From Limanda limanda (lineage: Eukaryota > Chordata > Actinopteri > Pleuronectiformes > Pleuronectidae), in NCBI RefSeq assembly GCF_963576545.1, contig NW_026870599.1, forward strand, positions 186,001 through 250,000: a DNA stretch of 64,000 nt, read 5' to 3'. The position numbers and the translations under genes are program-made. How positions within the stretch are numbered: the first letter of the stretch is position 1; every line of letters begins with the position of its first letter. The notes under the pieces were generated by a model. It ran no database searches. It saw nothing but the letters and a program-made list of their open reading frames with translations, and was not told the origin of the DNA. This document shows positions 1-10,228 of this stretch, piece after piece.

Positions 1-107
1 AGTGGTTGCATCTGGACTAATTTGGGTCCTGCGGATCGATTGGTACCATCCCCGAGCTTGTACGACCTTCGGAAGAGGTCGACCGACGAAATTCCCCCAA
101 ATCTGAG
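1..107 (+). repeat. Partial B monomer at left window edge
   Basis: The window opens at unit position 49 of a B monomer (AGTGGTTGC) and the unit ends at 107 with the usual ATCTGAG. The array therefore continues to the left of the window. Confidence 0.95.
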
Positions 108-152
108 GAGATATTCTTGAATAACTTTTTTTGTGAAGGTCGGAGAGACTTG
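108..152 (+). repeat. 45-bp core shared by A and B monomers (exemplar)
   Basis: Unit positions 1-45 are the same in the A and B consensus, including a T7 run (AACTTTTTTTGTGAAG) and GGTCGGAGAGACTTG. Directly after it, identity between the families falls to about two thirds. Rare copies vary inside it: some read CGTTTTTTG or CCTTTTTTG, two read TTTTTTTTTG (33,72x and 56,34x), and some read GTCGGAAAG. The sharp edge suggests either selection for a binding site or local gene conversion between families. Confidence 0.85.
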
Positions 153-162
153 CAAGTAGGCT

Positions 163-184
163 CTACCCCCACTAAATGGGGTAG
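163..184 (+). other. Inverted repeat in A monomer (exemplar)
   Basis: CTACCCC (163-169) and GGGGTAG (178-184) are exact reverse complements around an 8-base spacer, so each standard A unit can form a 7-bp hairpin or cruciform. Recurrent variants break the stem: CTACTCCC, GGGGTTG, GGGGTAA and TAAATTGGG. B lacks it. The frequent disruption argues against strong selection on the stem. Confidence 0.6.
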
Positions 185-229
185 CGCGCATCGATCGGTA
201 CCATCATTGAGCTTCTCCGACTTTCGGAA

Positions 230-250
230 GGGTTAGGGTTAGGGTTAGGG
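230..250 (+). other. Telomere-like tract (GGGTTA)3GGG, possible G-quadruplex (exemplar)
   Basis: Each full-length A unit has this 21-bp tract at positions 123-143: four GGG runs separated by three TTA loops. That is exactly the minimum for an intramolecular G-quadruplex of the TTAGGG telomere type. It also contains two overlapping TTAGGGTTA stretches that fit the site bound by telomeric Myb-domain proteins of the TRF type (YTAGGGTTR). The tract is on the + strand in all A units. The 157-bp A units have three GGG runs only. Whether it folds or binds protein here is not known from sequence. Confidence 0.9.
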
Positions 251-433
251 ATGAAAGCACATAGGAGAAAGAGATATTCTTGAATAACTTTTTTTGTGAA
301 GGTCGGAGAGACTTGCAAGTAGGCTCTACCCACACTAAATGGGGTAGCGCGCATCGATCGGTACCATCCTTGAGCTTCTCCGACTTTCGGAAGGGTTAGG
401 GTTAGGGTTAGGGATGAAAGCACATAGGAGAAA

Positions 434-588
434 GAGATATTCTTGAATAACTTTTTTTGTGAAGGTCGGAGAGACTTGGAAAGTGGTTGCATCTGGACTA
501 ATTTGGGTCCTGCGGATCGATTGGTACCATCCCCGAGCTTGTACGACCTTCGGAAGAGGTCGACCGACGAAATTCCCCCAAATCTGAG
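434..588 (+). repeat. Type B monomer, reference copy (155 bp)
   Basis: This is the first complete B unit. Positions 1-45 match unit A exactly. Positions 46-99 match A at 36 of 54 bases with no gap, and 100-122 at 18 of 23. From position 123 the tail is unrelated to A: 33 bp with GTCGAC, CCCCC and no telomeric repeat. It has 9 CpG in 155 bp. B can be recognised by CTTGGAAAGTGG where A reads CTTGCAAGTAGG. B and A are clearly diverged copies of one ancestral monomer whose 3' fifth was replaced in one or both lines. Confidence 0.97.
544..562 (+). other. Inverted repeat and GTCGAC site in B monomer (exemplar)
   Basis: CGACCT (544-549) pairs with AGGTCG (557-562) around a 7-base loop, overlapping the palindrome GGTCGACC (558-565). 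The hexamer GTCGAC (559-564) is absent from the A consensus, so cuts at it would report B spacing. The stem is a modest 6 bp and may be incidental. Confidence 0.5.
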
Positions 589-1713
589 GAGATATTCTTG
601 AATAACTTTTTTTGTGAAGGTCGGAGAGACTTGCAAGTAGGCTCTACCCCCACTAAATGGGGTTGCGCGCATCGATCGGTACCATCCTTGAGCTTCTCCG
701 ACTTTCGGAAGGGTTAGGGTTAGGGTTAGGGATGAAAGCACATAGGAGAAAGAGATATTCTTGAATAACTTTTTTTGTGAAGGTCGGAGAGACTTGCAAG
801 TAGGCTTTACCCCCACTAAATGGGGTAGCGCGCATCGATCGGTACCATCCTTGAGCTTCTCCGACTTTCGGAAGGGTTAGGGTTAGGGTTAGGGATGAAA
901 GCACATAGGAGAAAGAGATATTCTTGAATAACTTTTTTTGTGAAGGTCGGAGAGACTTGGAAAGTGGTTGCATCTGGACTAATTTGGGTCCTGCGGATCG
1001 ATTGGTACCATCCCCGAGCTTGTACGACCTTCGGAAGAGGTCGACCGACGAAATTCCCCCAAATCTGAGGAGATATTCTTGAATAACTTTTTTTGTGAAG
1101 GTCGGAGAGACTTGCAAGTAGGCTCTACCCCCACTAAATGGGGTAGCGCGCATCGATCTGTACCATCCTTGAGCCTCTCCGACTTTCGGAAGGGTTAGGG
1201 TTAGGGTTAGGGATGAAAGCACATAGGAGAAAGAGATATTCTTGAATAACTTTTTTTGTGAAGGTCGGAGAGACTTGCAAGTAGGCTCTACCCCCACTAA
1301 AAGGGGTAGCGCGCATCGATCGGTACCATCCTTGAGCTTCTCCGACTTTCGGAAGGGTTAGGGTTAGGGTTAGGGATGAAAGCACATAGGAGAAAGAGAT
1401 ATTCTTGAATAACTTTTTTTGTGAAGGTCGGAGAGACTTGCAAGTAGGCTCTACCCCCACTAAATGGGGTAGCGCGCATCGATCGGTACTATCCTTGAGC
1501 TTCTCCGACTTTTGGAAGGGTTAGGGTTAGGGTTAGGGATGAAAGCACATAGGAGAAAGAGATATTCTTGAATAACTTTTTTTGTGAAGGTCGGAGAGAC
1601 TTGGAAAGTGGTTGCATCTGGACTAATTTGGGTCCTGCGGATCGATTGGTACCATCCCCGAGCTTGTACGACCTTCGGAAGAGGTCGACCGACGAAATTC
1701 CCCCAAATCTGAG

Positions 1714-4289
1714 GAGATATTCTTGAATAACTTTTTTTGTGAAGGTCGGAGAGACTTGCAAGTAGGCTCTACCCCCACTAAATGGGGTAGCGCGCATCGA
1801 TCGGTACCATCCTTGAGCTTCTCCGACTTTCGGAAGGGTTAGGGTTAGGGTTAGGGATGAAAGCACATAGGAGAAAGAGATATTCTTGAATAACTTTTTT
1901 TGTGAAGGTCGGAGAGACTTGCAAGTAGGCTCTACTCCCACTAAATGGGGTAGCGCGCATCGATCGGTACCATCCTTGAGCTTCTCCGACTTTCGGAAGG
2001 GTTAGGGTTAGGGTTAGGGATGAAAGCACATAGTAGAAAGAGATATTCTTGAATAACTTTTTTTGTGAAGGTCGGAGAGACTTGCAAGTAGGCTCTACCC
2101 CCACTAAATGGGGTAGCGCACATCGATCGGTACCATCCTTGAGCTTCTCCGACTTTCGGAAGGGTTAGGGTTAGGGTTAGGGATGAAAGCACATAGGAGA
2201 AAGAGATATTCTTGAATAACCTTTTTTGTGAAGGTCGGAGAGACTTGCAAGTAGGCTCTACCCCCACTAAATGGGGTAGCGCGCATCGATCGGTACCATC
2301 CTTGAGCTTCTCCGACTTTCGGAAGGGTTAGGGTTAGGGTTAGGGATGAAAGCACATAGGAGAAAGAGATATTCTTGAATAACTTTTTTTGTGAAGGTCG
2401 GAGAGACTTGCAAGTAGGCTCTACCCCCACTAAATGGGGTAGCGCGCATCGATCGGTACCATCCTTGAGCTTCTCCGACTTTTGGAAGGGTTAGGGTTAG
2501 GGTTAGGGATGAAAGCACATAGGAGAAAGAGATATTCTTGAATAACTTTTTTTGTGAAGGTCGGAGAGACTTGGAAAGTGGTTGCATCTGGACTAATTTG
2601 GGTCCTGCAGATCGATTGGTACCATCCCCGAGCTTGTACGACCTTCGGAAGAGGTCGACCGACGAAATTCCCCCAAATCTGAGGAGATATTCTTGAATAA
2701 CTTTTTTTGTGAAGGTCGGAGAGACTTGCAAGTAGGCTCTACCCCCACTAAATGGGGTAGCGCGCATCGATCGGTACCATCCTTGAGCTTCTCCGACTTT
2801 CGGAAGGGTTAGGGTTAGGGTTAGGGATGAAAGCACATAGGAGAAAGAGATATTCTTGAATAACTTTTTTTGTGAAGGTCGGAGAGACTTGCAAGTAGGC
2901 TCTACCCCCACTAAATGGGGTAGCGCGCATCGATCGGTACCATCCTTGAGCTTCTCCGACTTTCGGAAGGGTTAGGGTTAGGGTTAGGGATGAAAGCACA
3001 TAGTAGAAAGAGATATTCTTGAATAACTTTTTTTGTGAAGGTCGGAGAGACTTGCAAGTAGGCTCTACCCCCACTAAATGGGGTAGCGCACATCGATCGG
3101 TACCATCCTTGAGCTTCTCCGACTTTCGGAAGGGTTAGGGTTAGGGTTAGGGATGAAAGCACATAGGAGAAAGAGATATTCTTGAATAACTTTTTTTGTG
3201 AAGGTCGGAGAGACTTGGAAAGTGGTTGCATCTGGACTAATTTGGGTCCTGCGGATCGATTGGTACCATCCCCGAGCTTGTACGACCTTCGAAAGAGGTC
3301 GACCGACGAAATTCCCCCAAATCTGAGAAGATATTCTTGAATAACTTTTTTTGTGAAGGTCGGAGAGACTTGCAAGTAGGCTCTACCCCCACTAAATGGG
3401 GTTGCGCGCATCGATCGGTACCATCCTTGAGCTTCTCCGACTTTCGGAAGGGTTAGGGTTAGGGTTAGGGATGAAAGCACATAGGAGAAAGAGATATTCT
3501 TGAATAACTTTTTTTGTGAAGGTCGGAGAGACTTGGAAAGTGGTTGCATCTGGACTAATTTGGGTCCTGCGGATCGATTGGTACCATCCCCGAGCTTTTA
3601 CGACCTTCGGAAGAGGTCGACCGACGAAATTCCCCCAAATCTGAGGAGATATTCTTGAATAACTTTTTTTGTGAAGGTCGGAGAGACTTGCAAGTAGGCT
3701 CTACTCCCACTAAATGGGGTAGCGCGCATCGATCGGTACCATCCTTGAGCTTCTCCGACTTTCGGAAGGGTTAGGGTTAGGGTTAGGGATGAAAGCACAT
3801 AGGAGAAAGAGATATTCTTGAATAACTTTTTTTGTGAAGGTCGGAGAGACTTGCAAGTAGGCTCTACCCCCACTAAATGGGGTAGCGCGCATCGATCGGT
3901 ACCATCCTTGAGCTTCTCCGACTTTCGGAAGGGTTAGGGTTAGGGTTAGGGATGAAAGCACATAGGAGAAAGAGATATTCTTGAATAACTTTTTTTGTGA
4001 AGGTCGGAGAGACTTGCAAGTAGGCTCTACCCCCACTAAATGGGGTAGCGCGCATCGATCGGTACCATCCTTGAGCTTCTCCGACTTTCGGAAGGGTTAG
4101 GGTTAGGGTTAGGGATGAAAGCACATAGGAGAAAGACATATTCTTGAATAACTTTTTTTGTGAAGGTCGGAGAGACTTGGAAAGTGGTTGCATCTGGACT
4201 AATTTGGGTCCTGCGGATCGATTGGTACCATCCCCGAGCTTGTACGACCTTCGGAAGAGGTCGACCGACGAAATTCCCCCAAATCTGAG
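1714..4289 (+). repeat. 2576-bp higher-order repeat alpha, copy 1
   Basis: The composition is 5A-B-3A-B-1A-B-3A-B (12 A + 4 B = 2576 bp). Markers include CTACTCCC with CATAGTAG in the second A, GCGCACATC in the third, CCTTTTTTG in the fourth, CGAGCTTTTACG in the B at 3491-3645, and AAAGACATATTC at the junction into the B at 4135. Copy 2 follows directly with the same order of markers. Confidence 0.93.
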
Positions 4290-6865
4290 GAGATATTCTT
4301 GAATAACTTTTTTTGTGAAGGTCGGAGAGACTTGCAAGTAGGCTCTACCCCCACTAAATGGGGTAGCGCGCATCGATCGGTACCATCCTTGAGCTTCTCC
4401 GACTTTCGGAAGGGTTAGGGTTAGGGTTAGGGATGAAAGCACATAGGAGAAAGAGATATTCTTGAATAACTTTTTTTGTGAAGGTCGGAGAGACTTGCAA
4501 GTAGGCTCTACTCCCACTAAATGGGGTAGCGCGCATCGATCGGTACCATCCTTGAGCTTCTCCGACTTTCGGAAGGGTTAGGGTTAGGGTTAGGGATGAA
4601 AGCACATAGTAGAAAGAGATATTCTTGAATAACTTTTTTTGTGAAGGTCGGAGAGACTTGCAAGTAGGCTCTACCCCCACTAAATGGGGTAGCGCACATC
4701 GATCGGTACCATCCTTGAGCTTCTCCGACTTTCGGAAGGGTTAGGGTTAGGGTTAGGGATGAAAGCACATAGGAGAAAGAGATATTCTTGAATAACCTTT
4801 TTTGTGAAGGTCGGAGAGACTTGCAAGTAGGCTCTACCCCCACTAAATGGGGTAGCGCGCATCGATCGGTACCATCCTTGAGCTTCTCCGACTTTCGGAA
4901 GGGTTAGGGTTAGGGTTAGGGATGAAAGCACATAGGAGAAAGAGATATTCTTGAATAACTTTTTTTGTGAAGGTCGGAGAGACTTGCAAGTAGGCTCTAC
5001 CCCCACTAAATGGGGTAGCGCGCATCGATCGGTACCATCCTTGAGCTTCTCCGACTTTTGGAAGGGTTAGGGTTAGGGTTAGGGATGAAAGCACATAGGA
5101 GAAAGAGATATTCTTGAATAACTTTTTTTGTGAAGGTCGGAGAGACTTGGAAAGTGGTTGCATCTGGACTAATTTGGGTCCTGCAGATCGATTGGTACCA
5201 TCCCCGAGCTTGTACGACCTTCGGAAGAGGTCGACCGACGAAATTCCCCCAAATCTGAGGAGATATTCTTGAATAACTTTTTTTGTGAAGGTCGGAGAGA
5301 CTTGCAAGTAGGCTCTACCCCCACTAAATGGGGTAGCGCGCATCGATCGGTACCATCCTTGAGCTTCTCCGACTTTCGGAAGGGTTAGGGTTAGGGTTAG
5401 GGATGAAAGCACATAGGAGAAAGAGATATTCTTGAATAACTTTTTTTGTGAAGGTCGGAGAGACTTGCAAGTAGGCTCTACCCCCACTAAATGGGGTAGC
5501 GCGCATCGATCGGTACCATCCTTGAGCTTCTCCGACTTTCGGAAGGGTTAGGGTTAGGGTTAGGGATGAAAGCACATAGTAGAAAGAGATATTCTTGAAT
5601 AACTTTTTTTGTGAAGGTCGGAGAGACTTGCAAGTAGGCTCTACCCCCACTAAATGGGGTAGCGCACATCGATCGGTACCATCTTTGAGCTTCTCCGACT
5701 TTCGGAAGGGTTAGGGTTAGGGTTAGGGATGAAAGCACATAGGAGAAAGAGATATTCTTGAATAACTTTTTTTGTGAAGGTCGGAGAGACTTGGAAAGTG
5801 GTTGCATCTGGACTAATTTGGGTCCTGCGGATCGATTGGTACCATCCCCGAGCTTGTACGACCTTCGAAAGAGGTCGACCGACGAAATTCCCCCAAATCT
5901 GAGAAGATATTCTTGAATAACTTTTTTTGTGAAGGTCGGAGAGACTTGCAAGTAGGCTCTACCCCCACTAAATGGGGTTGCGCGCATCGATCGGTACCAT
6001 CCTTGAGCTTCTCCGACTTTCGGAAGGGTTAGGGTTAGGGTTAGGGATGAAAGCACATAGGAGAAAGAGATATTCTTGAATAACTTTTTTTGTGAAGGTC
6101 GGAGAGACTTGGAAAGTGGTTGCATCTGGACTAATTTGGGTCCTGCGGATCGATTGGTACCATCCCCGAGCTTTTACGACCTTCGGAAGAGGTCGACCGA
6201 CGAAATTCCCCCAAATCTGAGGAGATATTCTTGAATAACTTTTTTTGTGAAGGTCGGAGAGACTTGCAAGTAGGCTCTACTCCCACTAAATGGGGTAGCG
6301 CGCATCGATCGGTACCATCCTTGAGCTTCTCCGACTTTCGGAAGGGTTAGGGTTAGGGTTAGGGATGAAAGCACATAGGAGAAAGAGATATTCTTGAATA
6401 ACTTTTTTTGTGAAGGTCGGAGAGACTTGCAAGTAGGCTCTACCCCCACTAAATGGGGTAGCGCGCATCGATCGGTACCATCCTTGAGCTTCTCCGACTT
6501 TCGGAAGGGTTAGGGTTAGGGTTAGGGATGAAAGCACATAGGAGAAAGAGATATTCTTGAATAACTTTTTTTGTGAAGGTCGGAGAGACTTGCAAGTAGG
6601 CTCTACCCCCACTAAATGGGGTAGCGCGCATCGATCGGTACCATCCTTGAGCTTCTCCGACTTTCGGAAGGGTTAGGGTTAGGGTTAGGGATGAAAGCAC
6701 ATAGGAGAAAGACATATTCTTGAATAACTTTTTTTGTGAAGGTCGGAGAGACTTGGAAAGTGGTTGCATCTGGACTAATTTGGGTCCTGCGGATCGATTG
6801 GTACCATCCCCGAGCTTGTACGACCTTCGGAAGAGGTCGACCGACGAAATTCCCCCAAATCTGAG
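4290..6865 (+). repeat. 2576-bp higher-order repeat alpha, copy 2
   Basis: This has the same monomer order and length as copy 1, offset exactly 2576 bp, with the same markers (CTACTCCC, CATAGTAG, GCGCACATC, CCTTTTTTG, CGAGCTTTTACG, GACATATTC). A small difference is CCATCTTTGAG near 5690 against CCATCCTTGAG in copy 1. The near identity points to a recent tandem duplication. Confidence 0.93.
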
Positions 6866-8952
6866 GAGATATTCTTGAATAACTTTTTTTGTGAAGGTCG
6901 GAGAGACTTGCAAGTAGGCTCTACCCCCACTAAATGGGGTAGCGCGCATCGATCGGTACCATCCTTGAGCTTCTCCGACTTTCGGAAGGGTTAGGGTTAG
7001 GGTTAGGGATGAAAGCACATAGGAGAAAGAGATATTCTTGAATAACTTTTTTTGTGAAGGTCGGAGAGACTTGCAAGTAGGCTCTACCCCCACTAAATGG
7101 GGTAGCGCGCATCGATCGGTACCATCCTTGAGCTTCTCCGACTTTCGGAAGGGTTAGGGTTAGGGTTTGGGATGAAAGCACATAGGAGAAAGAGATATTC
7201 TTGAATAACTTTTTTTGTGAAGGTCGGAGAGACTTGCAAGTAGGCTCTACCCCCACTAAATGGGGTAGCGCACATCGATCGGTACCATCCTTGAGCTTCT
7301 CCGACTTTCGGAAGGGTTAGGGTTAGGGTTAGGGATGAAAGCACATAGGAGAAAGAGATATTCTTGAATAACTTTTTTTGTGAAGGTCGGAGAGACTTGG
7401 AAAGTGGTTGCATCTGGACTAATTTGGGTCCTGCGGATCGATTGGTACCATCCCCGAGCTTGTACGACCTTCGGAAGAGGTCGACCGACGAAATTCCCCC
7501 AAATCTGAGGAGATATTCTTGAATAACTTTTTTTGTGAAGGTCGGAGAGACTTGCAAGTAGGCTCTACCCCCACTAAATGGGGTAGCGCGCATCGATCGG
7601 TACCATCCTTGAGCTTCTCCGACTTTCGGAAGGGTTAGGGTTAGTGTTAGGGATGAAAGCACATAGGAGAAAGAGATATTCTTGAATAACTTTTTTTGTG
7701 AAGGTCGGAGAGACTTGCAAGTAGGCTCTACCCCCACTAAATGGGGTAGCGCGCATCGATCGGTACCATCCTTGAGCTTCTCCGACTTTCGGAAGGGTTA
7801 GGGTTAGGGTTAGGGATGAAAGCACATAGGAGAAAGAGATATTCTTGAATAACTTTTTTTGTGAAGGTCGGAGAGACTTGGAAAGTGGTTGCATCTGGAC
7901 TAATTTGGGTCCTGCAGATCGATTGGTACCATCCCCGAGCTTGTACGACCTTCGGAAGAGGTCGACCGACGAAATTCCCCCAAATCTGAGGAGATATTCT
8001 TGAATAACTTTTTTTGTGAAGGTCGGAGAGACTTGCAAGTAGGCTCTACCCCCACTAAATGGGGTAGCGCGCATCGATCGGTACCATCCTTGAGCTTCTC
8101 CGACTTTCGGAAGGGTTAGGGTTAGGGTTAGGGATGAAAGCACATAGGAGAAAGAGATATTCTTGAATAACGTTTTTTGTGAAGGTCGGAGAGACTTGCA
8201 AGTAGGCTCTACCCCCACTAAATGGGGTAGCGCGCATCGATCGGTACCATCCTTGAGCTTCTCCGACTTTCGGAAGGGTTAGGGTTAGGGTTAGGGATGA
8301 AAGCACATAGGAGAAAGAGATATTCTTGAATAACTTTTTTTGTGAAGGTCGGAGAGACTTGGAAAGTGGTTGCATCTGGACTAATTTGGGTCCTGCGGAT
8401 CGATTGGTACCATCCCCGAGCTTGTACGACCTTCGGAAGAGGTCGACCGACGAAATTCCCCCAAATCTGAGGAGATATTCTTGAATAACTTTTTTTGTGA
8501 AGGTCGGAGAGACTTGCAAGTAGGCTCTACCCCCACTAAATGGGGTAGCGCGCATCGATCGGTACCATCCTTGTGCTTTTCCGACTTTCGTAAGGGTTAG
8601 GGTTAGGGCTAGGGATGAAAGCACATAGGAGAAAGAGATATTCTTGAATAACTTTTTTTGTGAAGGTCGGAGAGACTTGCAAGTAGGCTCTACCCCCACT
8701 AAATGGGGTAGCGCGCATCGATCGGTACCATCCTTGAGCTTCTCCGACTTTCGGAAGGGTTAGGGTTAGGGTTAGGGATGAAAGCACATAGGAGAAAGAG
8801 ATATTCTTGAATAACTTTTTTTGTGAAGGTCGGAGAGACTTGGAAAGTGGTTGCATCTGGACTAATTTGGGTCCTGCGGATCGATTGGTACCATCCCCGA
8901 GCTTGTACGACCTTCGGAAGAGGTCGACCGACGAAATTCCCCCAAATCTGAG

Positions 8953-9109
8953 GAGATATTCTTGAATAACTTTTTTTGTGAAGGTCGGAGAGACTTGCAA
9001 GTAGGCTCTACCCCCACTAAATGGGGTAGCGCGCATCGATCGGTACCATCCTTGAGCTTCTCCGACTTTCGGAAGGGTTAGGGTTAGGGATGAAAGCACA
9101 TAGGAGAAA
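8953..9109 (+). repeat. 157-bp A monomer (one telomere repeat lost)
   Basis: The tract is (GGGTTA)2GGG. It is the first A after the B at 8798. Its partner at 9591 holds the same place, 638 bp on. Confidence 0.93.
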
Positions 9110-9590
9110 GAGATATTCTTGAATAACTTTTTTTGTGAAGGTCGGAGAGACTTGCAAGTAGGCTCTACCCCCACTAAATGGGGTAGCGCGCATCGATCGG
9201 TACCATCCTTGAGCTTCTCCGACTTTCGGAAGGGTTAGGGTTAGGGTTAGGGATGAAAGCACATAGGAGAAAGAGATATTCTTGAATAACTTTTTTTGTG
9301 AAGGTCGGAGAGACTTGCAAGTAGGCTCTACCCCCACTAAATGGGGTAGCGCGCATCGATCGGTACCATCCTTGAGCTTCTCCGACTTTCGGAAGGGTTA
9401 GGGTTAGGGTTAGGGATGAAAGCACATAGGAGAAAGACATATTCTTGAATAACTTTTTTTGTGAAGGTCGGAGAGACTTGGAAAGTGGTTGCATCTGGAC
9501 TAATTTGGGTCCTGCGGATCGATTGGTACCATCCCCGAGCTTGTACGACCTTCGGAAAAGGTCGACCGACGAAATTCCCCCAAATCTGAG

Positions 9591-9747
9591 GAGATATTCT
9601 TGAATAACTTTTTTTGTGAAGGTCGGAGAGACTTGCAAGTAGGCTCTACCCCCACTAAATGGGGTAGCGCGCATCGATCGGTACCATCCTTGAGCTTCTC
9701 CGACTTTCGGAAGGGTTAGGGTTAGGGATGAAAGCACATAGGAGAAA
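9591..9747 (+). repeat. 157-bp A monomer (one telomere repeat lost)
   Basis: This is the first A after the B at 9436 and a likely duplicate of the unit at 8953. Confidence 0.93.
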
Positions 9748-10228
9748 GAGATATTCTTGAATAACTTTTTTTGTGAAGGTCGGAGAGACTTGCAAGTAGG
9801 CTCTACCCCCACTAAATGGGGTAGCGCGCATCGATCGGTACCATCCTTGAGCTTCTCCGACTTTCGGAAGGGTTAGGGTTAGGGTTAGGGATGAAAGCAC
9901 ATAGGAGAAAGAGATATTCTTGAATAACTTTTTTTGTGAAGGTCGGAGAGACTTGCAAGTAGGCTCTACCCCCACTAAATGGGGTAGCGCACATCGATCG
10001 GTACCATCCTTGAGCTTCTCCGACTTTCGGAAGGGTTAGGGTTAGGGTTAGGGATGAAAGCACATAGGAGAAAGAGATATTCTTGAATAACTTTTTTTGT
10101 GAAGGTCGGAGAGACTTGGAAAGTGGTTGCATCTGGACTAATTTGGGTCCTGCGGATCGATTGGTACCATCCCCGAGCTTGTACGACCTTCGGAAGAGGT
10201 CGACCGACGAAATTCCCCCAAATCTGAG

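Larger units (their letters stand above)
108..270 (+). repeat. Type A monomer, reference copy (163 bp)
   Basis: This is the first complete A unit. Layout by unit position: 1-45 is a core identical to B; 46-122 is a middle part alignable to B without gaps; 123-143 is (GGGTTA)3GGG; 144-163 is a 20-bp tail ending AGGAGAAA. A consensus A has 77 G+C in 163 and 7 CpG, close to expectation (observed/expected about 0.8 by hand count). It holds ATCGAT and GGTACC around positions 84-95 and GCGCGC before them. This particular copy has a private change, CCATCATTGAG, where most copies have CCATCCTTGAG. There are 283 A units in the window. Confidence 0.97.
108..433 (+). repeat. Two A monomers between B units
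   Basis: Units 108-270 and 271-433 are standard-length A. The second reads CTACCCACACT where the consensus has CTACCCCCACT. Together with the next B they form an AAB trimer of 481 bp, the most frequent local pattern in the array. Confidence 0.9.
434..1713 (+). repeat. B-2A-B-3A-B block with diagnostic variants
   Basis: B units lie at 434-588, 915-1069 and 1559-1713. The three A units 1070-1558 carry marker changes: ATCTGTACC plus GAGCCTCTCC (about 1156-1178), TAAAAGGGG (about 1299-1306) and GGTACTATCC plus CTTTTGG (about 1486-1514). The same marker set returns at 27430-27918 and 33381-33869. It is the best tag for the long-range duplications. Confidence 0.9.
6866..10228 (+). repeat. Mixed AAB and AAAB block
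   Basis: The order is 3A-B-2A-B-2A-B-2A-B-3A-B-3A-B, with B units at 7355, 7836, 8317, 8798, 9436 and 10074. The first A after the B at 8798 and after the B at 9436 is the 157-bp form, which makes a 638-bp tandem pair. Telomere-tract variants seen are TTTGGG near 7170, TTAGTG near 7646 and GGGCTAGGG near 8608. The segment containing the last recurs at +2719 and again +2576 bp further on. Confidence 0.88.

Noticed and set aside
186..202. RNA polymerase III B-box-like GATCGATGC on the minus strand of A
   Set aside because: It fits the loose GWTCRANNC core but there is no convincing A box, no T-run terminator on that strand, and the motif is a by-product of overlapping ATCGAT/CGATCG palindromes.
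108..588. CENP-B box in A or B monomers
   Set aside because: TTCG occurs in both families, but the required downstream A and CGGG positions are not matched on either strand.
1714..6865. Assembly artefact as the explanation for the tandem 2576-bp copies
   Set aside because: Not excluded, but small differences between copies (for example CCATCTTTG near 5690) argue for real duplicates; spanning ultra-long reads would decide.
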